From Salegentibacter sp. Hel_I_6 (GTDB taxonomy: Bacteria > Bacteroidota > Bacteroidia > Flavobacteriales > Flavobacteriaceae): DNA of 64,000 nt. The translations under genes and the position numbers were made by a program. Below are positions 53,713-63,059 of this stretch, in pieces (position 1 is the stretch's first letter; each line of letters opens with the position of its first letter). The stretch is from positions 1,922,001 through 1,986,000 of the forward strand of contig NZ_JQNQ01000001.1 in assembly GCF_000745315.1 (NCBI RefSeq), given 5' to 3'. The notes under the pieces were generated by a model that was not told the origin of the DNA, searched no databases, and was given only the letters and a program-made list of their open reading frames with translations.

Positions 53713-54708
53713 ATGGATAATTCTCCAAAATTTGCCGTGATTGGCGGAGGTAGCTGGGCTACCGCAATCGTAAAAATGTTAAGTGAAAATCTAAGTACCA
53801 TTCATTGGTATATGCGTAGCACTTACGCCATAGAGCATATTAGAAAGCAGGATCATAATCCTAATTACCTGAGCTCGGTAGAATTTGATGTAAATCAATT
53901 AGAACTAAGCAATGATCTTAATAAAACAATTGCAGCTGCCGATTATATTATTTTCGCTATCCCCTCGGCGTTTTTAAAGCGTGAATTAGATGCTTTAACG
54001 GTTTCGCTAGAGGATAAGGTTATCTTCTCAGCAATTAAAGGAATTGTGCCGGAAAGCAGCCTTATTGTAGGCGAACATTTTGAAGAATACCATCACGTGC
54101 CCGCCGATAATATTGGAGTAATTACAGGCCCTTGTCACGCTGAAGAAGTAGCCCTGGAAAGACTTTCCTACCTTACCATTGCCTGTACCGATGAGGAAAA
54201 GGCAAAAGTTGTGGCGAAAAACCTGGAGAGTGAATACATTAAATGCAAAATAAGCGATGATGTAACAGGAACCGAATATGCAGCAATGCTTAAGAATATC
54301 TACGCTATAGCCGCCGGAATTGCACACGGACTAGGATATGGAGACAACTTCCAGAGTGTGTTAATGAGTAACGCTATTAAGGAAATGAAGCGTTTTATCA
54401 AAAAAGTGCATAAGATGAAGCGTAACATCAATGATTCAGCTTACCTGGGAGATCTATTAGTAACAGGATATTCAGTATTTAGCCGAAACCGTATGTTTGG
54501 AAATATGATTGGTAAAGGCTACACCGTAAAAAGCGCTCAAATGGAAATGAGTATGGTTGCCGAAGGTTATTATGCTACCGAAAGTGCCTATAAAATAAAT
54601 AAAGATAAAGGCGCCAAAACCCCAATAATCAATGCTGTTTATGGAATTCTTTATGAAGGGAAAAATCCGAAAAAGGTGATTAATAAACTTGCAGAAAAGC
54701 TTACCTAA
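53713..54708 (+). CDS. gpsA: glycerol-3-phosphate dehydrogenase [NAD(P)+]
   Basis: A 331-residue enzyme making sn-glycerol-3-phosphate from dihydroxyacetone phosphate for phospholipid synthesis. It has the Rossmann start FAVIGGGSWATAIVKML, GVITGPCHAEEVA near 140, the catalytic-Lys segment MLKNIYAIAAGIAHGLGYGDN near 195 (quoted in parts) and the C-terminal pattern of GpsA. It is a single gene, convergent with a small operon. Confidence 0.93.
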   Translation: MDNSPKFAVIGGGSWATAIVKMLSENLSTIHWYMRSTYAIEHIRKQDHNPNYLSSVEFDVNQLELSNDLNKTIAAADYIIFAIPSAFLKRELDALTVSLEDKVIFSAIKGIVPESSLIVGEHFEEYHHVPADNIGVITGPCHAEEVALERLSYLTIACTDEEKAKVVAKNLESEYIKCKISDDVTGTEYAAMLKNIYAIAAGIAHGLGYGDNFQSVLMSNAIKEMKRFIKKVHKMKRNINDSAYLGDLLVTGYSVFSRNRMFGNMIGKGYTVKSAQMEMSMVAEGYYATESAYKINKDKGAKTPIINAVYGILYEGKNPKKVINKLAEKLT

Positions 54709-54713
54709 GTTAA

Positions 54714-55109
54714 TTATTCAGCTAAAACTCCTTTATTAGGAATAATTGGAATTTCACGTAAAGCTTTTTCATTTATGCTGTTTTTTCTGAATAAATAATT
54801 CTTTTCATACATCTTACCTTCAGCGAAGAAAGTAACCTGAAATTGGTTATTTAGCGCAAGCACTTCTTCCTGAATAAATTCAATTTTCGCGAAAGATTTA
54901 GAATGAAGCTTTTCAAGCTTATGGCGTATGGTAGAAGTTTCCTTTTCTTTATTGTAACCCTTACTTACAATTAAAGCCATTTCAATAGTTTCATCGCTAT
55001 CATTAATGAGATAAGCGGTCCACTCATCTACCTTAAAAGACTCGTTGTAAACCTTCACAGCCGCAACATAAACGTTGTTAACTTCTGGAATGTCAATATC
55101 TTTCCTCAC
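54714..55109 (-). CDS. conserved hypothetical protein
   Basis: A 131-residue soluble protein starting with GTG (55109-55107), which shares one base with the TAG stop of the upstream small membrane gene, so the two are coupled. The sequence is beta-rich (VYVAAVKVYNESFKVDEWTAYLI, then QFQVTFFAEGKMYEKNY in parts). No family with a function is recognised. Related proteins are found beside pheS in Flavobacteriia, to my recollection, but a link to tRNA synthesis is not shown. Confidence 0.65.
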   Translation of the reverse strand: MRKDIDIPEVNNVYVAAVKVYNESFKVDEWTAYLINDSDETIEMALIVSKGYNKEKETSTIRHKLEKLHSKSFAKIEFIQEEVLALNNQFQVTFFAEGKMYEKNYLFRKNSINEKALREIPIIPNKGVLAE

Positions 55110-55276
55110 TAATCTTCAATCTTATTTTTAGCCCATTTAAACATTCCCCAAAGGACAAGTGCAGCAATACCTAATAAAATAGCTCCTAGGGCAAATTCAA
55201 TAATTTCTACTGCAATTAAAATAATAATTACTGCCAGTGCCAAAATACCAAAAACAACTAATCCAATTTTTTTCAT
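55109..55276 (-). CDS. 55-residue membrane protein
   Basis: ATG at 55276 to TAG at 55109 encodes MKKIGLVVFGILALAVII, then a second hydrophobic part (EFALGAILLGIAALVLWGMF) and a basic tail KWAKNKIED. It has two membrane segments. It lies 43 bp after pheS and its stop overlaps the GTG of the next gene by one base, which supports it as a real, translated gene. No function is known. Confidence 0.65.
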   Translation of the reverse strand: MKKIGLVVFGILALAVIIILIAVEIIEFALGAILLGIAALVLWGMFKWAKNKIED

Positions 55277-55319
55277 AAGTCAATTATTTAATGATCCGGC
55301 TTTTGGCCAGGCTAATTAG

Positions 55320-56339
55320 TTAAAACGAAGATTTAAACTGCTCTAGAAATCTTAGATCGTTCTCATAGAACATTCTAATATCTCCAATTTGGTATAATAA
55401 CATCGCAATACGCTCTATTCCCATCCCAAAGGCAAAACCTGAATATTCAGTAGGATCAATATTACAATTTCTAAGCACATTAGGATCTACCATCCCACAG
55501 CCCATTATTTCAAGCCACCCGGTTCCTTTTGTTATTCGGTAATCGGTTTCAGTTTCCAGACCCCAGTAAATATCAACTTCAGCACTTGGCTCGGTAAACG
55601 GAAAATAAGAAGGTCTAAGCCTTATTTTAGATTTTCCAAATAACTGTTTTGTAAAGTAAAGCAAAGTTTGTTTAAGGTCTGCAAAACTGACATTCTTATC
55701 AATATAAAGTCCTTCTACCTGGTGGAAAATACAATGGGAACGCGCAGAAATTGCTTCATTTCTAAAAACCCTTCCTGGAGAAATTGTTCTAATTGGCGGT
55801 TTGTTATTTTCCATATACCGCACCTGTACCGAAGAAGTATGGGTACGCAATAAAATGTCGGGATCTGTCTGAATGAAAAAGGTATCCTGCATATCTCTCG
55901 CCGGGTGATATTCCGGCAGATTAAGGGCAGTAAAATTATGCCAGTCGTCTTCCATTTCCGGGCCTTCAGAAACATTGAAACCAATGTTAGAAAAGATCTC
56001 GATAATCTGGTTTTTCACGATAGAAATAGGATGACGTGAACCAATCTCGATTGGTTCTCCCGGTCTTGAAAGGTCGCCATAAATTCCTTTTTCTTCCTGT
56101 TTACTTTCCAGGTTTTCTTTAAGTTCAGCAACTTTTGCTTCAGAAGCTTTTTTTAGTGAATTCACCGCCTGCCCGAACTCCTTTTTCTGCTCGTTAGGCA
56201 CTTCTTTAAAAGAAGCGAAGAAATCGTTTAAAATTCCTTTTTTACCAAGATATTTTATTCTAAAGGCTTCTACTTCTTTAGCCGATTCGGTTTTAAAAGC
56301 TTCTACTTCAGCTATATGTTGCTTAATTTTATCTATCAT
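55320..56339 (-). CDS. pheS: phenylalanine-tRNA ligase alpha subunit
   Basis: A 339-residue subunit that charges tRNA-Phe. The N-terminal coiled coil (1-95) is followed by the class II core: HPISIVKNQIIEIFSNIGF, ARDMQDTFFI, FRNEAISARSHCIFHQVEGL and, at the C-terminus, GMGIERIAMLLYQIGDIR. pheT is not adjacent, which is usual in Bacteroidota. It leads a small unit with two genes of unknown function. Confidence 0.96.
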   Translation of the reverse strand: MIDKIKQHIAEVEAFKTESAKEVEAFRIKYLGKKGILNDFFASFKEVPNEQKKEFGQAVNSLKKASEAKVAELKENLESKQEEKGIYGDLSRPGEPIEIGSRHPISIVKNQIIEIFSNIGFNVSEGPEMEDDWHNFTALNLPEYHPARDMQDTFFIQTDPDILLRTHTSSVQVRYMENNKPPIRTISPGRVFRNEAISARSHCIFHQVEGLYIDKNVSFADLKQTLLYFTKQLFGKSKIRLRPSYFPFTEPSAEVDIYWGLETETDYRITKGTGWLEIMGCGMVDPNVLRNCNIDPTEYSGFAFGMGIERIAMLLYQIGDIRMFYENDLRFLEQFKSSF

Positions 56340-56405
56340 GAGATCCTTTTCTTTTCAAAAGGGCAAATTTAGTAAAAATGTAGTTTTAGGCAGCACGTGG
56401 CGCCT

Positions 56406-56762
56406 TTAATCTATGTATTGGTTATTTATAAAATAATTTACAATGGCCTCTTTCATTAAAACCGATTGTTCGCCCGCTTTAAGCGTTGGTAATTGCTCTA
56501 AAATCTTATAATGCGGCCAGCCATCATCATCAAAATAATCAAATTCATAATACCCGTAAGGTTCCAGCAAACGGCAAATGGCAATATGCATTAGATCTAT
56601 TTTATGGTCTTTCTTAAATTTTTTGTGAGGCTGCCCTAATTCCTGAATACCAATTACATAAATTATCGCATCCAGATCCATTGATTCTCCATCGGCAAAC
56701 TGGTTAGAAAGTTTTTTTTGCAAACCTTCCCATCTGCCTTTCAAATTTTCGTCTCGTGTCAT
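56406..56762 (-). CDS. conserved hypothetical protein of Bacteroidota
   Basis: A 118-residue soluble protein without signal peptide. The segments ADGESMDLDAIIYVIGIQEL, DLMHIAICRLLEPYGYYEF and DDDGWPHYKILEQLP look like a well-conserved family, but I know of no function. It lies 66 bp upstream of pheS in the same direction and may be co-transcribed with it. Confidence 0.7.
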   Translation of the reverse strand: MTRDENLKGRWEGLQKKLSNQFADGESMDLDAIIYVIGIQELGQPHKKFKKDHKIDLMHIAICRLLEPYGYYEFDYFDDDGWPHYKILEQLPTLKAGEQSVLMKEAIVNYFINNQYID

Positions 56763-56879
56763 GCTGCAAAGATAAGATCTTACTTGTTGAATTTAGTTTA
56801 TACAAGATCGAAATATAAATTCGTTTTGATTAAATTTTTTCAATTTAAATTCCCTGGGAACTTGGCAAAGAGATTTTAT

Positions 56880-56887
56880 TATATTTG
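56880..56887 (+). promoter_or_regulatory. -7 box for the CvpA-family gene
   Basis: TATATTTG matches TAnnTTTG and ends 4 bases before the ATG, so the mRNA would be nearly leaderless. A TTG lies 15 bases upstream, which is short for a -33 element. Confidence 0.45.
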
Positions 56888-56891
56888 AATC

Positions 56892-57437
56892 ATGAATACA
56901 GTAGATATCGTCCTGGCCTTAATTCTGCTTTACGGACTTGTTAGGGGGTTTTTTAGAGGACTTTTGGCCGAAGTTGCATCCCTGGTAGGTTTTGTAGCCG
57001 GTATTTATGGCGCCATCCATTTCTCTTATATTTTAAGCGATTTCTTTTCTGAAAATATGGACTGGGATTCAGAGTATGTAAACCTAATCGCTTTCGCCAT
57101 CACATTTATTCTTATTGTTTTTATAATTTCTCTCGCCGGTAAAATCCTAACCAAAATGGCGGGTTTTGTGGCACTTGGTATTGTAAATAAATTATTGGGA
57201 GGTGCTTTCGGATTATTAAAAACAGCCTTTGTAGCAAGCGTGGTGATCATGTTTTTTGGAGCCACTAACGAAGAAATAGATTTGGTTAGCGAAGAAAGTC
57301 TTGAAGAATCTAAACTCTACGCCCCGGTTAAAGCAATTGCTCCTGTCCTTCTTCCTTCCATAATAAGAGAAGCCAAAGAGCGTGATTTTATTGACGATGA
57401 AAACGGTCTCTTCGGAAATGAAAAAGAGGAAGTTTAA
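56892..57437 (+). CDS. CvpA family protein
   Basis: A 181-residue membrane protein with four helices. The start VDIVLALILLYGLVRGFFRG and the segment FAITFILIVFIISLAGKIL, then GIVNKLLGGAFGLLKTAFVA, match the CvpA family, linked in other bacteria to colicin V production and to survival under envelope stress. A polar tail follows. It is a single gene. Confidence 0.88.
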   Translation: MNTVDIVLALILLYGLVRGFFRGLLAEVASLVGFVAGIYGAIHFSYILSDFFSENMDWDSEYVNLIAFAITFILIVFIISLAGKILTKMAGFVALGIVNKLLGGAFGLLKTAFVASVVIMFFGATNEEIDLVSEESLEESKLYAPVKAIAPVLLPSIIREAKERDFIDDENGLFGNEKEEV

Positions 57438-57513
57438 AAATCTTTTTAATTAGTCATCCTAACGAGATAAAGACTCCTCAAACTTCCTCCTAAATAAAAC
57501 GCTATGCTATAAT

Positions 57514-59073
57514 TTAAACTGGAACATCCAACCCGAAAAATCTTCTAAAGCTATCAGGATTCACTACTTCTCCTTTATCAGAAATAAGCTTTATAGTTAT
57601 ATCCTTCCGTTTTGCCTTAATTGAAAATTCGTCCATAATCTCGAGCACATCATAATCTAAAACCCTGGTCTTTCTAACATCAATTTCTACAGTTGCTCCA
57701 TCTGGCAAGGCATTTAACTCTCTTAAAATCGCACCTTTATTTAAGAAGGAAAGTTCTTCGGCAAGGGTGATTTTATAATGACCATCATTATTCTCATAAC
57801 CTTCTTTATGTAGGAAGTGAGAATTTTTGTAGCTGTTAATTAAAATTACCGCAATACCTACAGCAAGTCCAAGGCCAATTCCCATTAAAAGATCAAGAAA
57901 TACAACTCCAAGAATAGTAACTATAAAGGGAAGAAATTGTCCTTTTCCTAATTTAAACATTTGCTTAAACAACGCCGGTTTGGCTAACTTATAACCTACC
58001 AGCAACAGAACGGCGGCCAGTACAGATAGGGGTATCATATTTAATACAGTCGGAATAGCGATAATGGAAATAAGAATTAAAAACCCATGCAAAATGGCAG
58101 ATAGCTTGGTCCTACCACCCGATTGCATATTTGTAGAACTTCTTACAATTACCTGAGTAACTGGCAGTCCACCAATTAGCCCAGAGATCATGTTACCAGC
58201 ACCCTGTGCATAAAGTTCGCGGTTGGTATTGGTAGTTCTTTTTAAAGGGTCTAATTTATCGATAGCTTCAACACTCAATAAAGTTTCCAAACTGGCTACA
58301 ATTGCAATTGTAATTGCGACCACCCAAACTTCAGAATTTATAACTTCAGCCCAGTTAGGCATAGAAAATTGCCCAATAAATGAAGACGCACTTTCCGGAA
58401 CGGGTACAGTAACCAATTGATAGTCCTGAATTCCGAAAGCAGGACCTTCTACTACAAGATAGTATATAACTCCCATAGCTACAGCCACTAAAGGACCGGG
58501 AACTATACTAAAAACTTTATGTTTACCCGTAAGTACCTTTTCCCAAAGAAGCATAATTGCCAATGCAACTAATGTTATTAGAATTGCACCATAATGAAGG
58601 TTGTTAGCCAACTTGCTCAATGCAGAACCAATTCCCCCATCTATGGAAAAAATTTCCAAATCACTGGAAAAACCTAAAGCATTTGGGATTTGTGAAATTG
58701 CTATGGTAATACCAATACCAGCCAACATTCCTTTGATTACTGATGATGGAAAATAGTAGCCAATAATACCGGCCTTTAAAGCTCCCATTATTATCTGGAG
58801 CAATCCGGCAATAACTACGGCAACTAAGAAAATCTCATAACTACCTAAAGATTGGATGGCACTTAAAACAATAACGGCTAGACCTGCAGCAGGACCACTA
58901 ACCCCTAATTGGGAATTAGAAATACTACCTACGACTATACCCCCTACCATACCGGCGATAAGACCTGAAAATAATGGGGCTCCACTGGCAAGTGCTATTC
59001 CTAAACATAAAGGTATAGCTACAAAAAATACTACAATACTTGCGGGAAAATCTTTATTAAGATGCTTAAACAT
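57514..59073 (-). CDS. SulP family anion transporter
   Basis: A 519-residue transporter with about twelve helices and a C-terminal STAS domain (about 440-515, VEIDVRKTRVLDYDVLEIM). The N-terminal motif DFPASIVVFFVAIPLCLGIALASG and GLPVTQVIVRSS are of the SulP/SLC26 family. Members move sulfate, bicarbonate or other anions. In Bacteroidota they are often next to carbonic anhydrase genes, but none is seen here. The substrate is undecided. Confidence 0.9.
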   Translation of the reverse strand: MFKHLNKDFPASIVVFFVAIPLCLGIALASGAPLFSGLIAGMVGGIVVGSISNSQLGVSGPAAGLAVIVLSAIQSLGSYEIFLVAVVIAGLLQIIMGALKAGIIGYYFPSSVIKGMLAGIGITIAISQIPNALGFSSDLEIFSIDGGIGSALSKLANNLHYGAILITLVALAIMLLWEKVLTGKHKVFSIVPGPLVAVAMGVIYYLVVEGPAFGIQDYQLVTVPVPESASSFIGQFSMPNWAEVINSEVWVVAITIAIVASLETLLSVEAIDKLDPLKRTTNTNRELYAQGAGNMISGLIGGLPVTQVIVRSSTNMQSGGRTKLSAILHGFLILISIIAIPTVLNMIPLSVLAAVLLLVGYKLAKPALFKQMFKLGKGQFLPFIVTILGVVFLDLLMGIGLGLAVGIAVILINSYKNSHFLHKEGYENNDGHYKITLAEELSFLNKGAILRELNALPDGATVEIDVRKTRVLDYDVLEIMDEFSIKAKRKDITIKLISDKGEVVNPDSFRRFFGLDVPV

Positions 59074-59245
59074 ATAAAACGCTTTGTTAAGTTGAGACCT
59101 AAACCTTATTATAATTTAAGGAAAATTGGAAGATCTCTAGAATCTAAAATTAAAATATGATATTGGATTTTTGTAAGTAAAAAAACTTACTCAATTCTTA
59201 AAGCTTCGAGAAACTTATTAAAAATCCAGAAAGAAATGATTTAGA

Positions 59246-59536
59246 TTAAGCTAATTTGGGTGGGGGAAATAAAACGTCTAGAAAAATTATTGGGTAATTT
59301 TCAGTGTAAAGATCTCTTGTAAACTCTTGTTTCTTAAGAAATTGAATACTTGCGTAATTAGATTGTTGCTCCTCAAAGTTAAATTCCAGATTAATCTGAT
59401 TTTTAGAAGAGCTTTCTTCTTCATTTATATTAAAAACAAACGAAATATCTATTGATTTATCCATGCATGCAATAATGCAGGGCACCGTTATAAATGCCAG
59501 GAAGATCAATGAGAATATAAAAGCCAGTTTTTTCAC
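59246..59536 (-). CDS. small exported protein with C-terminal PPP motif
   Basis: A 96-residue protein with a signal-like N-terminus (1-23), two cysteines (CIIAC, 20-24) and a C-terminus ending LFPPPKLA. The layout resembles small Bacteroidota proteins with a C-terminal Pro-Pro motif that sit next to metal or ion transporters, but its sequence is too different to place it. It lies between the bat operon and the SulP gene, both on the same strand. Confidence 0.55.
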   Translation of the reverse strand: MKKLAFIFSLIFLAFITVPCIIACMDKSIDISFVFNINEEESSSKNQINLEFNFEEQQSNYASIQFLKKQEFTRDLYTENYPIIFLDVLFPPPKLA

Positions 59537-59613
59537 AATTGCAAAAATAACAACAATTGGTTCTAATTAAAAGAAAATCGTACAATTTTAATGTTAAGGC
59601 AACATCATATTGT

Positions 59614-60363
59614 TTATAAACGCTTCAAAGTATTATTTTCCATCCAGCCCTGAGTGCCGTTTGAGAGCTCTATTTTCACCCAACCCTGGTAATCCTCCAA
59701 TATCCTTGCTTTAGTTCCTTCGTGAAGCATAAAAGCTGCTTCACCGCGCTGTGAAGGTTCGTTTTTCACTTCAGCTTCTTCTGAAAAAATAATTGCGAAT
59801 TGGTTATTGAACTGAATCTCCTGCTGCTGAAAGGCAAAAAACACTGAAATTCCCCCAAGTAGAAATACAAAAATTGCAATTCCAAAAAGTGTTCTTTTAA
59901 CCAGCGGTCTCCGGCTGAAATAATACATTAAGAACAGAACCACAAAAATTACAGAAAAAATAATGGAAAGGTAAGCCCAGGTATCGTAAGAAAAAGTAGA
60001 TATAAACTTATTAAAACTCTTTTGGAACCCCGTTTCTTCGTTAACCGGAATATCATCTATAGTCATGCTTCGCGCAAATTCTATATTGTTTTGTACATCC
60101 TCGTCTGTAGGATTTAACTGTAATGCTTTTTCGTAATAATAAATACTGGGAGCAACATTATTTAACTTATAATGAGCATTCCCCAGGTTAAAATAAGTCG
60201 CTACAGAAGTTTCTCCATTTGCCAGGATTTCTTCATATTTGGCTATGGCAGTTTCAAAATCATCATTCGCGTAAGCGTCATTAGCTTCTTCAAAAAGCGT
60301 TGGGTTCTGTGCCTGAGTCACGAGCGAAACAAACACCAGTAAAATTAATATCAGCTTTTTCAT
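59614..60363 (-). CDS. batE: BatE: TPR and SH3 domain protein
   Basis: A 249-residue protein with a signal peptide (1-18), TPR repeats (about 22-95, FNLGNAHYKLNNVAPSIYYYEKAL), two membrane helices (about 135-180) and a C-terminal SH3-like domain (about 195-248, KARILEDYQGWVKIELSNGTQGWM). It is the last gene of the bat operon, one base after batD. Bat proteins support aerotolerance and stress resistance in Bacteroides; the mechanism is unknown. Confidence 0.88.
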   Translation of the reverse strand: MKKLILILLVFVSLVTQAQNPTLFEEANDAYANDDFETAIAKYEEILANGETSVATYFNLGNAHYKLNNVAPSIYYYEKALQLNPTDEDVQNNIEFARSMTIDDIPVNEETGFQKSFNKFISTFSYDTWAYLSIIFSVIFVVLFLMYYFSRRPLVKRTLFGIAIFVFLLGGISVFFAFQQQEIQFNNQFAIIFSEEAEVKNEPSQRGEAAFMLHEGTKARILEDYQGWVKIELSNGTQGWMENNTLKRL

Positions 60364-60364
60364 A

Positions 60365-62116
60365 CTAAATCTCTTTATCTAGTTTTGAAATTACCCTTAC
60401 CGCTTTATCATAATCTTCCTGCTGCGCAGAATTTGACGCCGGGGTGTACCTTGCAAATTCGCAGCTTTTTAAAACCTCAATAAATTCTGTAGATGTTTCA
60501 TCGGGAACATTTTTTTGCTTCAAAATCTCTAAAATTCGCTCCTTACTCATTTCAGCAGTTTGAATATGAAGTTTTGCTTTTAAATAATTATGCATTGCAC
60601 GCTCCAGAGATTCATAAAAACTTTGTTGATCACCAAGATTCTTTTTTGCTTCAGAAAGATATTTTCTTGCCAGTTTATTTGCCTTCTTCAAACGATTTCC
60701 ATGAACATCTGCCGCGATGGCCTCTCTCTTTTTTCCAAATAAAATAAATAATGGAATCGCTACAAATGGCAATATTAAAGAGCCCCAATACGTCCAGGAC
60801 CTAAAAAATGCCTGCTGCTCCAGGGGTTTAAAATTTGATTTTGTTTTTATAAATCTAAACTGGTCAGATGGCAGGTTGAGCACTTGTTTACTGTTTTCTG
60901 CAATTCCACTGCCCGAGGAAACCGGTCCCTCCTCAACATCAATTAAGATTTCCTGAGATGATAAACTCTTATAGGTTTGTGTTTCTGGATCAAAATATGA
61001 AAAAGTTAAAGGCTGGATTGGGTATTGTCCCTTTCTCGTTGGCACGATAGTATAACTATCTGTAATACTACCCTGCTTTCCGTTTAAGGTGGTGGTAACA
61101 TTTTCTTTTCGTTCGGGATTATAAATTTCAAGAGAAGACGGTACCTGCAATGCGGGTAATTCAAATAAATTTAGATTCCCATTTCCTTTAACCTGAACCG
61201 TAGCTTCTAAAGATTCTGAAGCATCTAATTTATCTTTTGTCGTGCTTACATCTAAACTAAATTTCCCTACAGCTCCAGTAAACCCAGCGGGTTTCCCGTC
61301 TGGTAAAGGTTTAACATCTATAGTCCTGGTACCGGCTGCTACAGTTTTATTTACAGTTTTATAAATTCTACTGCCAAAAATGTCACGCCTGTCACTTGGA
61401 ACATCTACAGAAACTGACAAAGTGAGGGGCTCAAGCTCCAGTTCTCCCGTTTTCTGCGGATAAAGGACTGCTTTCTTTAATATTACATAACGATAAGGCT
61501 CACCTCTGTATTCACCATTTTCTGGCCTTAACTCCCGAATTTCGATATTTTGACTCCAAAAATCAGAAAATTTAGGACTATCTACTTCTCTAAAATTGCT
61601 AACGCTTATACGTGGACTTACATATAGCTTGTACACTACTGTAATTCCTTCGTTCAAATAGGGATTTGAATTAGAAACTTCAGCTACCAAATGCAGGTTA
61701 TCTGAAGCTATAAGATCAGAATTATCACCGTCTTTTGGTTCTTCTACCGCAGCGGTAACCTGAATATCTATTGGAGTGGTTTTATACACTTTATCATCTA
61801 CAGTAATTTCAGCCTGGGTGATGGTTTTTCGACCCCTGGAATTAGGCTGTAAATAATAAGAATAAGTTTTAGAATAGGTTCGGTCGCCATTGATCCAACG
61901 GTTACTCACCGATTGATTTGGGCCGCCCACAACGGTAAAACCATCGAAAGATGGAGGACGAAAATTATCGCCATCCTGGTTCATTTCAAAATCTACCCGA
62001 AGCCGTTCATTTACCCCAAGGCGGTCTTTGCTAACTTTAGCTTCAAACTTAACCTGGGCTTGTAAACCAATCCCGGTAAAAAATAAAATACTAAGAATTA
62101 AAAATTTAAACTTCAT
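60365..62116 (-). CDS. batD: BatD family protein
   Basis: A 583-residue exported protein with signal peptide (1-20), a series of Ig-like beta domains (PPSFDGFTVVGGPNQSVSNR, KTYSYYLQPNSRGRKTI, VQVKGNGNLNLFELPAL) and a membrane helix near 440 before a helical C-terminal tail. This is the BatD (oxygen-tolerance) family. It lies between batC and batE and is probably part of a membrane complex with the VWA proteins. Confidence 0.92.
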   Translation of the reverse strand: MKFKFLILSILFFTGIGLQAQVKFEAKVSKDRLGVNERLRVDFEMNQDGDNFRPPSFDGFTVVGGPNQSVSNRWINGDRTYSKTYSYYLQPNSRGRKTITQAEITVDDKVYKTTPIDIQVTAAVEEPKDGDNSDLIASDNLHLVAEVSNSNPYLNEGITVVYKLYVSPRISVSNFREVDSPKFSDFWSQNIEIRELRPENGEYRGEPYRYVILKKAVLYPQKTGELELEPLTLSVSVDVPSDRRDIFGSRIYKTVNKTVAAGTRTIDVKPLPDGKPAGFTGAVGKFSLDVSTTKDKLDASESLEATVQVKGNGNLNLFELPALQVPSSLEIYNPERKENVTTTLNGKQGSITDSYTIVPTRKGQYPIQPLTFSYFDPETQTYKSLSSQEILIDVEEGPVSSGSGIAENSKQVLNLPSDQFRFIKTKSNFKPLEQQAFFRSWTYWGSLILPFVAIPLFILFGKKREAIAADVHGNRLKKANKLARKYLSEAKKNLGDQQSFYESLERAMHNYLKAKLHIQTAEMSKERILEILKQKNVPDETSTEFIEVLKSCEFARYTPASNSAQQEDYDKAVRVISKLDKEI

Positions 62117-62173
62117 CTATAAAATCCCTTTCTTTTGAGATATATGATTTTGGAAAGAAATGTATCAAAAATT

Positions 62174-63055
62174 CTACCAATCTTTTTCAGATTTAACCTT
62201 GGCGCCTTTTTGTTTTTCTGCATTTATTTTATCCTGCACTTTTCTTTCTTCATTATTCATAGCTTCTAACAAGCTTTGTATTTGCTCTGGCGACAATTGT
62301 CCTTGAGCAGGCTGCGGCTGTGGCTGGCCCTCTTCAGGCTCTTTATCCTGCTCTTCCTGATCTCCCTCGCCATCTTGTTCCTCCTGTTCCTCCTGGTCAC
62401 CTTCCTTTTCTTCCTGGTCCTGATCCTGGTTATCCTGGTCTCCTTCATTATCACCCTCACCCTGGTCTTGTTGCTCCTCCTTGTTTTCCTGGTCCTGGTT
62501 TTCATCCTGATTCTCCTGGTCCTGGTTTTCATCATCCTGGTTCTCATCATCACCACCATCCTGATTATCATCCTGTTCTTGTTCCTGCTCCAGCATTTTT
62601 TTTGCTAATGCTAAATTATAACGGGTTTCATCATCTGTAGGATTATTTCTTAAAGCATCTTTGTAAGCTTCTACGGCTTCCTGATATCTTTTTTGATTCA
62701 TATAAGCATTCCCAAGATTATGGTTCGCCTTGTGTTTGGCTATTTTTGTTTCGGCAATCTCCGCTGCCTGTTTGTATCGCTGTGTGGCTTGCGGTGCATT
62801 GTCACGGGTATAATACATATTTCCCATATTGTATCTCGCATCGCTATTCTCAGGATCTTTGGCAATAGCTTTTCTATAGGCGGCTTCTGCTTTCGGGAAA
62901 TCGTTTTCTCCCAAAGCGGCATCGGCTTCCTGCATAAATTCCCCTGCTTCTTTTTTAGCTTTCTCCAGTTCTTTATCTTGCTGTTGAGCAACGACAGGAA
63001 ATATGAGCAACAAGCCGAATATCACAAATAATATGTTAGTTGAAAAACCTCTCAT
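62174..63055 (-). CDS. batC: BatC: TPR protein with acidic Asp/Gln-rich tail
   Basis: A 293-residue exported protein with signal peptide (1-24), TPR repeats (about 30-155, ARYNMGNMYYTRDNAPQATQRYK) and then about 90 residues made almost only of Asp, Glu, Gln, Asn and Gly, followed by a short helix (LSPEQIQSLLEAMNNEERKVQ). The tail is typical of BatC in Bacteroidota. It would be disordered and strongly negative. The gene overlaps nothing and lies 4 bp after batB. Confidence 0.9.
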   Translation of the reverse strand: MRGFSTNILFVIFGLLLIFPVVAQQQDKELEKAKKEAGEFMQEADAALGENDFPKAEAAYRKAIAKDPENSDARYNMGNMYYTRDNAPQATQRYKQAAEIAETKIAKHKANHNLGNAYMNQKRYQEAVEAYKDALRNNPTDDETRYNLALAKKMLEQEQEQDDNQDGGDDENQDDENQDQENQDENQDQENKEEQQDQGEGDNEGDQDNQDQDQEEKEGDQEEQEEQDGEGDQEEQDKEPEEGQPQPQPAQGQLSPEQIQSLLEAMNNEERKVQDKINAEKQKGAKVKSEKDW

Positions 63056-63059
63056 TAGA

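Noticed and set aside
62276..62640. Leu-rich and Pro/His-rich frames opposite batC
   Set aside because: They are shadows of the low-complexity Asp/Gln-rich tail on the other strand.
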